Origin: Hirudo medicinalis
Taxonomy: Eukaryota; Annelida; Clitellata; Hirudinida; Hirudinidae
Length of the DNA stretch: 34,986 bases
Direction of reading: 5' to 3'
Assembly (NCBI GenBank): GCA_011800805.1
Contig: MPNW01000594.1
Coordinates: 1 to 34,986 of the forward strand
Under the pieces are notes generated by a model, which saw only the letters and a program-made list of their open reading frames with translations, had not been told where the DNA came from and ran no database searches. Position numbers and translations under genes: made by a program. This document shows, in pieces, positions 1 to 10,133 of the stretch. Position 1 is the first letter of the stretch, and each line of letters opens with the position of its first letter.

Positions 1-250
1 GGTCAGAGAAACGAAAGCCTTTACTTTGGTAGGCAATTCCACTCATCAATCTTTTAAAGCATTTAACGGTCCAACGTAAAATAAACAGTGTTAACAAACA
101 CGGGGTCCGAGACTCACCCCAGAAAAGCAGGGAGCTCAAATCACTCCTAGGGCCCGCTTCCGCTACGGACGGCACCGCGAACGCGCGAGCGACCCTCCTC
201 CACGTCAATCAGGCACTACGGCCCAAGCCCCACCCACTAAGGCCTGCGCA
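1..250. other. CpG-rich edge segment, possible promoter or noncoding first exon
   Basis: Roughly 140-245 is much richer in CG dinucleotides than the AT-rich remainder of the arm. On the minus strand a consensus-like donor, GGGGTGAGT, lies near 113-121. A CpG-rich block followed by a donor would suit a promoter and untranslated first exon of a gene transcribed outward past the window edge. No coding frame is visible. It could equally be part of a repeat, because 66-100 resembles a segment at 13165-13216. Confidence 0.3.
66..100 (+). repeat. Short repeat shared with the SINE-like unit at 13 kb
   Basis: This stretch begins ACGGTCC and contains AATAAACAGTGTTAACAAACA. The segment 13165-13216 also begins ACGGTCC and contains AATAAACAGCGTTAATAAACA, with additional bases between the two blocks. 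Two conserved blocks in the same order and strand suggest a common repeat family. The mirror copy is 34887-34921 on the minus strand. Confidence 0.45.
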
Positions 251-1508
251 TGACTTAAAGTTCCTATGTATGGTTTCCACTCTTAAACTTGTGAATGATA
301 TTAGATGGAGGTGTTTTTCAATTATTTGCTAAGAACACTAAATTTCGCAACTTAGTTCGACATTGCATCACTATTTCAATGTTTCTTCGTCTGCTAAGTT
401 CTACTCAACTTTCAATTTAACTCTTCGAGCTGAATTATTAGGATGCACTGCCACACTTGGAAAATATTTTATTTTATTAGCGATGTAATTAGTCGTAGGT
501 CTCGGTAAGGGTGTGAAATTGTTCGTATCTTATTTTTCGGCCATTCATTAAACATCGTCGTATGCATGATGCAGCGTGCAGCATGCTTGTAGCCAATGAG
601 CGCAGGCTACCGTAAACAGGCAACTATTACCGTAACTTTCACCTCTGCTTGAATTTCATCATTTACTTTAAAGCACCGCTGATCATTTCGCGTTATTGAA
701 TTAGACTCAGAGCTCGATTCGAAACTTGGTTGGAGAACTTTCCATCCTTCGTCTCCGGCTCTTTTCGCTAGGATGAAGCGGATTTCTGTCGAAATTTTGT
801 TGTTTTTTTCATTTCAAATGGATTCAAACTATTGGTGAAAATGTTAGTGACACTATTACATTTCTACCAATGCGTTTGCTGCCAATTGAATCACATCTAC
901 ATTGACCAATAGCAAGTCATTATTTAAGTTTATTCAATTAATAATTTGTCTATTAAGATTATTATTGTTATTATTATTAAGCTTAATTATTAATCTGTAC
1001 ACTAAAGTTATTATTGAGTTAATATTAAGTCATTGTTAGAATATTTATTGATAACTTTGTTGATTTACTTAATTGGCACAACTTTTAATATAAGAAGGCC
1101 CCAGGTAATAAAATGAATAATTTAAGTTGAAATTTTCACTTGCTTGAAAGAATAGACATTTCATAGTGAACATGGTTTCCTTTTTGAGATTCTTTTTAGT
1201 TAACATTTCCAAGTTAATTGTTATCTTATTTTTCTATAATACTTAAGATAGGGATGAATGGCTTAACATTTTTAAGAAGTCCTTGAGATTTTTGATCAGT
1301 ATCTTCAATTTGAAGTTGTTAATTAATTTTTTTACTCATGAATTTTTAAGAAATTTGGTCAGGCAGAATATACTGACTATTTTGTCTTGTTTATTAGAAG
1401 CTTATTTAACATTACATGTTAATGTTGCTCTGTATTCAATTCACTAACTTAAAAATATGGAAAACAAGTGCCACATAAATGTGTTTTATTGATTTTTAAC
1501 AAATGCAA
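251..1508. other. AT-rich intergenic sequence
   Basis: No convincing coding frame, splice-linked exon or RNA gene was seen. There is a run of TTA/ATT-rich sequence around 930-1080. The mirror is 33479-34736. Confidence 0.5.
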
Positions 1509-1685
1509 TTTATTGAAAATAAATGTTATAGTAAGGCAAATCCAATGAGTGGATTCATGACCTCAACAGAGAATCTTCTGAGAACCATATGTAATCAAGG
1601 TCTGGCGGGCCTAAAATTATTGCAAAAACACAAATTTAGAGTTTTTAAGTTACATTGGTTTCATGAAAACTGATGAAAGACAAAT

Positions 1686-1985
1686 TCAAAACCTGCAGTT
1701 GTCAGGTTTCTTGTGCGTTTGGCAGAAGTGAACTTCCAGCACGTGTGTATGGATTTCAGTAAAACTGTTTGAGGAATGTACGTCGCAAAGTCCATATCTC
1801 CATTCTTCGTCGACCACTTTCTTACAACTGTCTCTGTAGACGTGCAAGGAGAATTCACCAGATTTGAGTCCTCGTTTAGAGTCGCAACCACATTTATTTC
1901 TGTTTTGTTCTGAATTAGTTGCATGGACCACAACTTGAGCACACAGAGTTTGACGAGATTGATTTTTAGATTTTAACTTGCCCAT
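1686..1985 (-). CDS. Weak single-exon ORF, 99 residues, possible small protein or decayed retrocopy
   Basis: Read on the minus strand from the ATG at 1985 to the stop at 1686, the frame encodes a basic, cysteine-containing product that begins MGKLKSKNQSRQ. An upstream in-frame ATG at 2027 would give 113 residues. An AATAAA signal lies downstream at 1509-1514, as expected for a short transcript in this direction. No domain, signal peptide or membrane segment is recognised. A second frame over the same bases (minus strand, 1942-1661) is also open and just as protein-like. That is unusual and could mean a frameshifted relic of a longer gene. Either frame may also be chance. I do not recognise the family. 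Confidence 0.3.
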   Translation of the reverse strand: MGKLKSKNQSRQTLCAQVVVHATNSEQNRNKCGCDSKRGLKSGEFSLHVYRDSCKKVVDEEWRYGLCDVHSSNSFTEIHTHVLEVHFCQTHKKPDNCRF

Positions 1986-3083
1986 ATCGAAAGATCGAAA
2001 GATCAGCGGAAGTAGCAAATAAACCAATTGAGGTCAATAGTTGTTTACATAATCGTCTTAATGGGGTCGTTCACAGAAATCAATATAAAAATAATTACAA
2101 ATTAACTGTTTCAATAAATCCAAAAATATTTTAAGTTTATTCATCGCCCTCGAATATACATTTGAACTGAAATAAAATATAAAAGTTAACAAATCTTAAA
2201 ATTTAAAATCTTATAAATTAAAACACTTTTCGTAATTTAAAATTGTATTTGGTATTTTTAGGCTGAGGATTTATTTGTTTACTTATTATTTAATTCGAGT
2301 TCGCTTGGCCTTATATTGGAAATATTCATTCCATAAAATATCGCCGTTACAGATAGGCGGAATACTACTCAAGGACAGGAATTATGCTTTTTGAAAAAGC
2401 TCCGAAAATTACGTTGGATAATTAAAAAACATAATTAAACACCACTTCCTTGAGATCTAATCCTGAATGATCTATCTCATGATGTAGACGCAGTAAACGC
2501 GTTTGTCCGAATCGCTTGGGCGTTACCAACCTTATCGATGATATGTTGCCGGCAATGCTGTAGTTACATGTTACTCGTTAATCTGGGGTGTTGCAGTTCT
2601 ATGCTGTTGTTTGTAATGTCGCTGTTATGGTTTGTGATATAATAGTTGAATAGATGAATAATCCAAGTCACAAAATTTAAAGAGTGAAGGTAGTATTCAG
2701 TCTAATCAGTTCAGTTTAGTTCAATTACGATCATTCCCAGAAAATTTCTGAATATGAGTCTAAACTTGATCCTGCTGGTTTTGATAGATACCCACTTGAG
2801 AAGCTTCCTCGAGATAACTCATCTCTTCAAAACCCTCCAAGGCTAATTGGCTTTTGTTCCGCTCCAGTTAGAGTGAAGTACGGAATTGTGTCTGGCAAGT
2901 CAAGAGCCATCGTACCTGGATAACATGCTGTATAATATGGCCCAATGATGCCCCAGATTATTCCTGGAGATATTTTTTCGGCCATAAAACAATCGCAATA
3001 AAGGCAAAACTCGATCCAAATATTTAGGAGCCATGCTAGACATGACTGACAAGTCACGGATGTAGCAATTTTTTGGTTGTTGC
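1986..3083. other. Noncoding AT-rich sequence with a spurious ORF
   Basis: No supported gene was seen. A 90-codon minus-strand frame (3099-2827) overlaps the start of the inverted repeat at 3084-3106 and has no splice or polyadenylation context, so I treat it as repeat-derived or chance. The phrase TTGGCTTTTG recurs at about 2848 and 3212, which suggests that this stretch belongs partly to a repeat. Confidence 0.4.
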
Positions 3084-3106
3084 GCAAAAGCCAGTTCATA
3101 GGCAGC
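3084..3106 (+). repeat. Left arm of an imperfect inverted repeat
   Basis: CAAAAGCCAGTTCATAGG here pairs, with a few mismatches, with the reverse complement of 3199-3222. The two arms enclose about 90 bp that include telomere-like motifs. This would suit a MITE-like element or hairpin repeat. The mirrors of this arm and its partner are 31881-31903 and 31765-31788. Confidence 0.5.
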
Positions 3107-3125
3107 GTTTGATAACTAACTCCTT

Positions 3126-3163
3126 CTCTAACCCTACTCCCACCCCTAACCCTAATCCTACCT
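3126..3163 (-). repeat. Degenerate telomere-like CCCTAA motifs
   Basis: The segment has several CCCTAA-type units (CTAACCCTA, CCCTAACCCTAATCC) interrupted by CTCCCACC. It sits inside the inverted repeat and is only about 38 bp long. It is a short interstitial telomere-like tract or chance within a repeat, not a chromosome end. The mirror is 31824-31861. Confidence 0.45.
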
Positions 3164-3198
3164 CAGGACCTGGATATCTAATTAGAACTGACAAAAGT

Positions 3199-3222
3199 CG
3201 CTCCCTATGAGTTGGCTTTTGC
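3199..3222 (-). repeat. Right arm of the imperfect inverted repeat
   Basis: CTCCCTATGAGTTGGCTTTT is the imperfect complement of 3084-3106. No target-site duplication could be assigned by eye. Confidence 0.5.
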
Positions 3223-3859
3223 CAAGTGTTAAGTCCTCTTTTCTCAAACCATTCTTAGTTATGATTCAAGGTTTGAGATTTATGAGATTTTCTTTGGATC
3301 TCATCATGCCCTCCAACTTTCTTGTGACTTAACTCTTTTAATAATAGGCGAATTCCATAAAAAAAAATGTTAGAGTGAAAAAAAATTATATAAATAGGTA
3401 AAACTCGTATATATACTCGCTATGTATATAATCTTTCAGTCTTATTGTATTTATTAATGTTCTGTTTGTAAAATAAAGTGTTTTTTTATTTATATTAAAA
3501 ATGCTTGTCTGATTTTATAGTAGATATTTTTTGGTAGTGCAGTTTTTTCTATGAATTTTCTCTGATCCTACCAATAGGCAAATGAATACTACATTCAAAA
3601 AGCCAATATGTTTATGATGCAAATAATGCAACTGACAAGATTGAAATGGGATGAAAAATACAGACTTTGAATTCAAAAACTGTCAGTGGTCTTCGCAATG
3701 CAGAAAAGAAACTATTTCTTCATTCGTTAGAATTGGGTTCTCATAGAGAAACCAGAATTTCTCAAAATGTGTTGAGATTCTGAGCAAATGCCTCCTACCT
3801 TTGTACGTCAAATTCCAAAATCAATAAAGTTATTTAAAATTATTATTATTATATTAAAT
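3223..3859. other. AT-rich sequence before the transposon relic
   Basis: No gene was seen. Runs of A and T occur around 3358-3400, and TTATTATTATTATA lies just before the transposase relic. Part of this stretch may be 5' sequence of the decayed Tc1/mariner element, but I could not read a transposase N-terminus. Confidence 0.4.
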
Positions 3860-4060
3860 CAACACAATGTCTCCATTCACATCAAAAAGTCACAAGATTG
3901 TTCTTCCAGGAGAGGAATCTCAAATTTTTAAAGTGGCCTGCCAGATTTAAGTCCGATCGAAAACTTGTGGGGATTATTTGCAAATAAAGTATGTAATAAT
4001 GGCATGCAACATTATGACATCCAGAAACTGGAATAAGCTCTGAAAGAGACTATGTTATTA
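3860..4060 (+). pseudogene. Tc1/mariner transposase relic, C-terminal part
   Basis: One frame reads QHNVSIHIKKSQDC, then PDLSPIENLWGLFANKVC, then HYDIQKLE. This is the order of the C-terminal catalytic part of Tc1/mariner DDE transposases: a Q(x)N.P.H block, a spacer, then (S)PDLNPIENLW and the ELK-like helix. It is inactive. Stop codons interrupt the frame at 3929-3931 and 4034-4036. The first block has QHN where the family has an aspartate-containing QDN. The N-terminal helix-turn-helix region is absent. No terminal inverted repeat was identified, so the element boundaries are unknown. Confidence 0.85.
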
Positions 4061-4110
4061 ATGCCGAGGCAGTAAAAGACACCGAATATAGTAAATGACA
4101 TTTTTTGACT

Positions 4111-4170
4111 TAGACATGGTCGGCCTGTGCTACCGCAAAGGAGCATCCGCCTGGGTAAATCCGGCCCTGG
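4111..4170 (-). mobile_element. Possible hAT-type transposon terminus
   Basis: Read on the minus strand from 4170, the sequence starts CCAGGGCCGGATTTACCC. CAGGGCCGGATT-type starts are common at the ends of hAT-superfamily DNA transposons and their nonautonomous derivatives. Only one end is seen; the opposite terminus and an 8-bp target duplication were not found. It lies about 50 bp downstream of the Tc1/mariner relic. The mirror is 30817-30876 on the plus strand. Confidence 0.4.
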
Positions 4171-4637
4171 TATACGGTGTCTCTGTTATAATATTAGCAG
4201 AATTTGCTAAATAAAATTAATTACTTCAAATTAATTCCATTTGTAAGAACACCCAAAGGACCAAAAACAATTATCACCGAAACAACTCCAAGAGCTTAGA
4301 TTTGATGCAGAGGCATTTGCCTTTATTTGCTAGATCTTAGAAATAAAAAAATAAAACGGTTAATAAAGTTTTATGATAATGTTTTTAAAAATAGATTTTA
4401 AAATGTAAATATCGTTATAAGTGAGTTCTTATTTTTGGTTTGTTAAAGTCTAAAATAGATAATACGCATTTAAAACAACTCTGAACCAAATGTTCATTAT
4501 TTAACAAAGCAGCGCTTGAAATCATTTAATTTGGTAGTTTTTGTAACATTTGCCTCGACAATAATATATCGGAATAGCGAAATCAAAAACTTATATTGAA
4601 ATAATATTTTTAAATTTCAGAAACACATCTCTAAACC
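4171..4637. promoter_or_regulatory. Upstream region of the 15-exon gene
   Basis: AT-rich sequence precedes the start codon of the gene at 4638. AAATTTCAG at 4612-4620 is a good splice acceptor 17 bp before the ATG, so the first coding exon probably follows an untranslated exon lying further upstream. No TATA box can be assigned with confidence. Confidence 0.35.
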
Positions 4638-7600
4638 ATGACTAGCGAAAATCAGGAAAATGTTGATTGCTCTATCAGTAAGATTATTAAGACTTAATAA
4701 ACTATACCCATAAAGAATTTTAAAAATTTATAATCTGATTCATTGCTAGTAACTCCTAAATGTAATGAAGATATTATATTATTTATTATTTATTATTACG
4801 TTATTTATAACTTCAGATTTGGAGATGCTTACGCACTTGAAAAAATTGAGAAAAGAAATGTACAAAAATAAGAAAGTTAGCATAATTTAATAGTTTCAGT
4901 TTCAGTTTCAGACCATTTAGTATTACTATATTATAACTAAACCCAATATTTTTTAAAATCATCTATTTTATTTATAACAAACACAATATCAAACTTTTAA
5001 TAGCTTTCAGAAAACAGCATGAGACTATATGTGCAAATCTCCATCTGGTTGAGGTACATTTTAATCATAATTTGCTTAATATTAAGTTTTCGTTAAGAAA
5101 CTAAGATTATCGATAAATATTTCATAATTAGCAAAAAAACTGATAATTTAAATTGATTATTTTTTTAATAATAACATTTTAATCTTATTTGACCTACAAT
5201 TCCAATACTTCAGCAACTACTTGCCTATTCTGTCTGATGCATCTCTTTTCGAAATTGATGATCTTTTATATGCGAATGACGATTTACAAGGAGAAAGCAT
5301 TCCTGGTAAATGCTGATAGAACAACTTTCTTATTTTATGTTGAATAATCAAAGCTGCAACTAATTTTACTAGATTTGTTAACTGCATTTTAATATTTCCT
5401 TCTGTGTTTTCATGTTCAATTTTTCGGGTTAATATTCAATTTTCGCGGTTTCAAGAGTGCATTAATTATAATCACAAATTGCATTTTTTTTATCGACAGG
5501 TGACTCTCTGAAAGCGCTAGGCAAACTCTTAAATAAATGCGTTAACCTCCACTTGCACACCTATTTACTTTTGGTTTGTACTTTCATTTGACAATATTTT
5601 GGAAATTAAGCGATTGAACAAACATTGAGACATAATTTACTGAAGATCACAAAAATTAACTCTAAAACGAAATTAAATTTAACGATTTAACGTCAAATGT
5701 GTTTATTTTCAAAGTTTTCCCAAAACAAAATGCCACAGGGTCGCATTTTGGACAAGGTATTTCTACAGGTTATCCAGTGGATATCAAGCAAAAAACTTAT
5801 GATATATAAATTCGGTATCACGAGGTAAGCAAAACATCTATTTCCAAATCTAAATTTCAATAACTTAATAATTATGTTATTTGTATCAGCTTCATCCGGC
5901 ATTTATTAACTTTGAGGTCTATAAGCAGATTGTGCCTCTGTTTGAAAATGCTGAAAGTTGCTCTTGGCAGACATAAAGAAGTTTTGTTGGAGAGGATGGA
6001 CAGTGGAGGGGAAGGTAATGCATTCACAACTTTACTGATCATATGTTCTATTTTATATGCATTAATGCTCAATAATATTTGTCCTTGCTTATTTATAATT
6101 ATATTAAACTAATTTAATAACGTACCAAATAATTATATGAATAATCTTTAAATAATATTAAGATAATTGCTTTCTTAGATACATACTATTGGATGATGAC
6201 TTACTTACCAAACATTCCACAAGGCAGGAAACCTGACCAAATGCGTATCACATCCTGGTTGACCCAACAATGTAAGAGTTTAATAATTGGTTCCTAATGG
6301 TCAATTGGTTCATATTTAAATAAACCCACTAAATTATTTATATAATTAAGATGAACTAGACATTTAAAGTATTTAATGAATAAAATAAATCAAACAATTA
6401 AAAAACAAAGTTAATTTAACCTGATTATTTCAAAATAAGCAGAAAATAACGATTTCATAATAGATAATCAATGTCTTTCGTCAACAGTATCTACCATAAA
6501 TCAAACATTCGATCTTAAGGCATCATTTAACGATAAAACGAAGAAATACTTTGAAATATATGAAACCCATGGAGAGGTTCAAATTTTGTCTTTAAAATAT
6601 TTTTTAAAATTATTCGAATAACATAAAATAATTCATTAATTGCCACTGTGTTTCTTATTAAAAATTATCATAATTATTTAATATAATTATTAGAATTATT
6701 ATAACAAAATTATATATATATATTATATGATATATATTTTGACAAAAATATATCATTATTAAATACAAAAAATTTTAATAACTAAATTGTTATTGTTATT
6801 CTCATTATTTTCCTTTTTGTTATTATTATTTCTCATTTTAATTATTTTTATTTCCTGTTTGTTTTTGTTTTGTAGCAGTTTGACTTCAGATACGCAAACC
6901 GCTTAAGATACTACGTTCCGTATCACGAAACTATTACTTGTGACCACCTGCTTTTGTTCTTCAAATCTGCAAAAAATGATGTGGAAAAAAGGCAGCGTAT
7001 GAAAGACTTTCTCGAAGGTGGAGCATGCTGGGTAATAAGTTACAAATATTAATAATACATTTTTTAATATTTAATATTAAGTTCGTGGAATGGCATTATT
7101 TGTATTGTGTAATATAATTAACACATTGGAAATAACCACTGCGCAGTTCAAATGAGGTATTTTAGACATCGGAAATGAAGGCTAGCTTCTGCAAAATATT
7201 GTTGAAACACACATTTAATGAATTAATGTTATATATTTTTTAGTGTATAATTTGGTCAAATTATTATTATTTCGTCGTTATTATGAAAATTACATTGTAT
7301 TTAATTCGTTTTTGTCTATTTACAAGAGTAACTAAGTCTTATTATATCTTATATAATTAATAATTCAGTTTTAAGAAAATTATAATAATTATAATAATTG
7401 ATATTATTTGTTCATATATTTAAGAGTTTAGACCATCTGGAACGTATAGATGAAGGAGTTGAAGCCTATTATGAACACACGACTGAAAATGTGTCAGCCG
7501 GCTGGAGCTGCTTTTTATCTATGTTTCATGATAATTACGAATCTCTTCTGAATGTGAGTTAATTTTAATATGTCATTTCCTTTTACTTTTTGTCATTAAT

Positions 7601-8849
7601 ATGTCAAAGACGTTTTACAAATAAGAACTTATATACTTCATTTTTATGTATTGTATATATATTCATAAAATATATATGTCACATTCCAATAAGATTCGTG
7701 TTATATAGATGTAGACCAGTTATTATTAATACTGCAATATCAAGACTAATGAAATTATTTTGATTTTAAATTAAAATTCAATTAGTCCTACCTACTATTA
7801 TTATTGTATATTTAACCATTAATTCAATTAAATTAGTTAATTAAAATTTGGATTAATAAATAATTCCAATTTTGTATTGTGATCTACTATGATATTAATT
7901 AACTGAATGCAGTATCGTAACCAAAGAATGGTTACAAAATATTTAAATACCTGAATTATTATTAAAAACGCTATTTTTTAATAATAGACCTGATAAGATT
8001 TTTATATTATAGGGCAGGTTTTATTCAGACGATATACTGAGGAAGATGGAGGAGCGGTTCGGTTGCATTGTCAACCCCTACATGGGAGGAGACGCGGATA
8101 AGGTTGATGAAGATTTAAAAGGCCATCTTGATTACGAGACAATCAACGATTCAATGAACTACCAAGATGAGAATAAAGACGAATATGATTTTCTGATGGA
8201 AAAATATCTTTTCTTTAATGGTTTTGTGAAGATTCTGAACCTACTCAATATCATACATACAGCTTGTTCGATGTGCCAAGAACTTCTTCAGGTAGATAGA
8301 TAAAAAGGTTTAAAGTGATTGGTGATGCGATTTTTAAATAACGTGAATGTAATTCAGACCTCTGGCGATTTTATTTTGTACGATGGTTCGATCTTCAGAG
8401 GTCCTACCAATCCAATAAACAAATTCCTAAGAGACGCAATCCTCAAACCCTCAAAAAGGGGTTACTTACCTTGGTTGATCGAGATTATGATAAAGAAGTG
8501 GTAAGTTTTATAATCAATTAATAATTTAGATTTTAATTTCAATCGAAATACTATTTTTTAGCCCGTTCATGATCCTACCAAAGAGATATGACTACTTGAT
8601 GGGTGATTTAACAAAGTTGTTGAAAGGGGAAGATGTTGACGAGGTGATTTCTAAAGGATTTTTAGGATGTTTAAATATACTAAAATTAATTCCTTATTTA
8701 AATGATTGAGTTAACATCGGTTTAAGAGAATTTGATTGTCTGTAGTTCATATTTAAATATTTCATTTGTTTTATTCGGTTTAGCTGGTGGAAGAGAAAGT
8801 ATTTTTAGCTCTGAACGCCAAGTGTACTTGGTTCGATCGCTTAAGATGA
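4638..8849 (+). CDS. Unidentified protein of about 552 residues, 15 coding exons
   Basis: Exons: 4638-4677, 4817-4875, 5018-5091, 5214-5305, 5500-5573, 5715-5824, 5890-6014, 6179-6271, 6440-6576, 6876-7031, 7425-7553, 8013-8291, 8358-8500, 8562-8643, 8784-8849. Every junction is GT-AG and every phase agrees, so one frame runs from ATG to TGA. Two AATAAA signals follow at 8891 and 8964. The product starts MTSENQENVDC and ends CTWFDRLR. It has no signal peptide or clear membrane segment, and is probably soluble and helical. It contains a leucine-rich stretch (about residues 90-190) and an acidic stretch (about 400-430). No catalytic motif is recognised. Least certain are the third exon's 3' end (donor GTTAAG), the 6440 acceptor (6464 also fits), and the seventh exon's frame, chosen by phase because another frame there is partly open. 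Confidence 0.75.
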
Positions 8850-10133
8850 TGATGAACTTTCGAGAGAATGATGGTGAAGCTTATAGGTTGAATAAAATTT
8901 ACTTGGTTTAACAAAAAGTCTTGAGTGACGCAGAACTTAATCTTGACTTGTTAATGGTTAAGCAATAAAACCTAAATTTACAACCAACTGACACGTGTTT
9001 TGAGAGGACAAGCAGGGCGAATTATTTGGAAAGTCACTTAAACATGTTACAAGCAGAATTATTTTGAGTTCCAGTCTAGCACAGAATTCAATTATTAATT
9101 TTGCGTAAAATTGGAGTATGTAAATTTTATGCATAATGTAAATTTATGTAATAATAATGTAATTATATTAAAGTGGTTATATTCGAGTGCACTTATTTAC
9201 ATGATTTCCTAAATTAAGTTAAGTCAAAGCAACGTGCAACATGTTTTGTGGAAAAGGTTATGTGACAAAAGACAAATCCAAGAAAACCCTTCAAAAAAAA
9301 AGTACTGCAACGATGCATTTCTTGTAAACAAAAAGCCTTTCAATTAAATTTCTTGAGTGAATTTAATTCGAAAAACCCTGGAAATGAGATTCGCATTCGA
9401 ATATTTTGAACACATTTCCAAAGTTTCCCTTGCAACAGTTTCCCTTGTTTGTGCAAATCTAAAAATAACGATTTGATAAACCTAGTAATTTCTTTTCCGC
9501 ATTCGAAGCTTTGGTTAATTTTTTTATCAACAAATTAATAATAGCTTGAAGCAACTTCTCCATTTCCATCTCGTTCACGTGGAGACCTTAAAACGAAACT
9601 CGTATTCAAATGACTTTTCATGCAAATCTGACAACTGTGTGCTACTTATTTGTTATTAATAAATGCTCCGGGACTTTATTCAGTAATGTTTTTGCAGGCA
9701 TTCAACATTTCTTGAACGATTTTGTAAAGTAAACTTAAAGGCCACTTAAATGAAGGACCACTTTAAAGATTTACAGGGATGTAAAATTGTTTACAATTTT
9801 CACGAGTCATGTCATAGTTTCAGTACTCATGCAGTTCTTTGCTTTTCCTGAGCAAGTTTTAAAAAAGTATTGCACGCATCTTTCTGTTTATTTCAATTTA
9901 TTGATATTTTTCAAGATACCATTGCTTAATTGTTTATATTAAATAGATAAAACAGAATTGGTAATTAAACACATAAATAATATTATTATTAATTAATAAT
10001 TCAAGTACTTTTCAGTTTTAGGACCTTATTATCCTTCAAGAGATGGATGCATCCTTCCTTCAAAAGCGCTGTTCGTGCGGTTTTTCATACTCTTTCAACT
10101 GCGACTTGAACCTGAAAGTTCAAAAAATAAAAC
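8850..10133. other. 3' untranslated and intergenic sequence between the two genes
   Basis: The beginning holds the 3' UTR of the upstream gene, with AATAAA at 8891-8896 and 8964-8969. The end holds the 5' leader of the next gene; an in-frame TAA at 10128-10130 precedes its ATG. A frame open from 10022 across the leader (10043 ATG) is rejected in favour of the signal-peptide frame. Nothing else was recognised in between. Confidence 0.5.

Noticed and set aside
5693..6072. Minus-strand ORFs of 69 and 66 codons
   Set aside because: They lie antisense to the sixth and seventh exons of the 552-residue gene, whose splice phases agree on the plus strand. They have no independent support.
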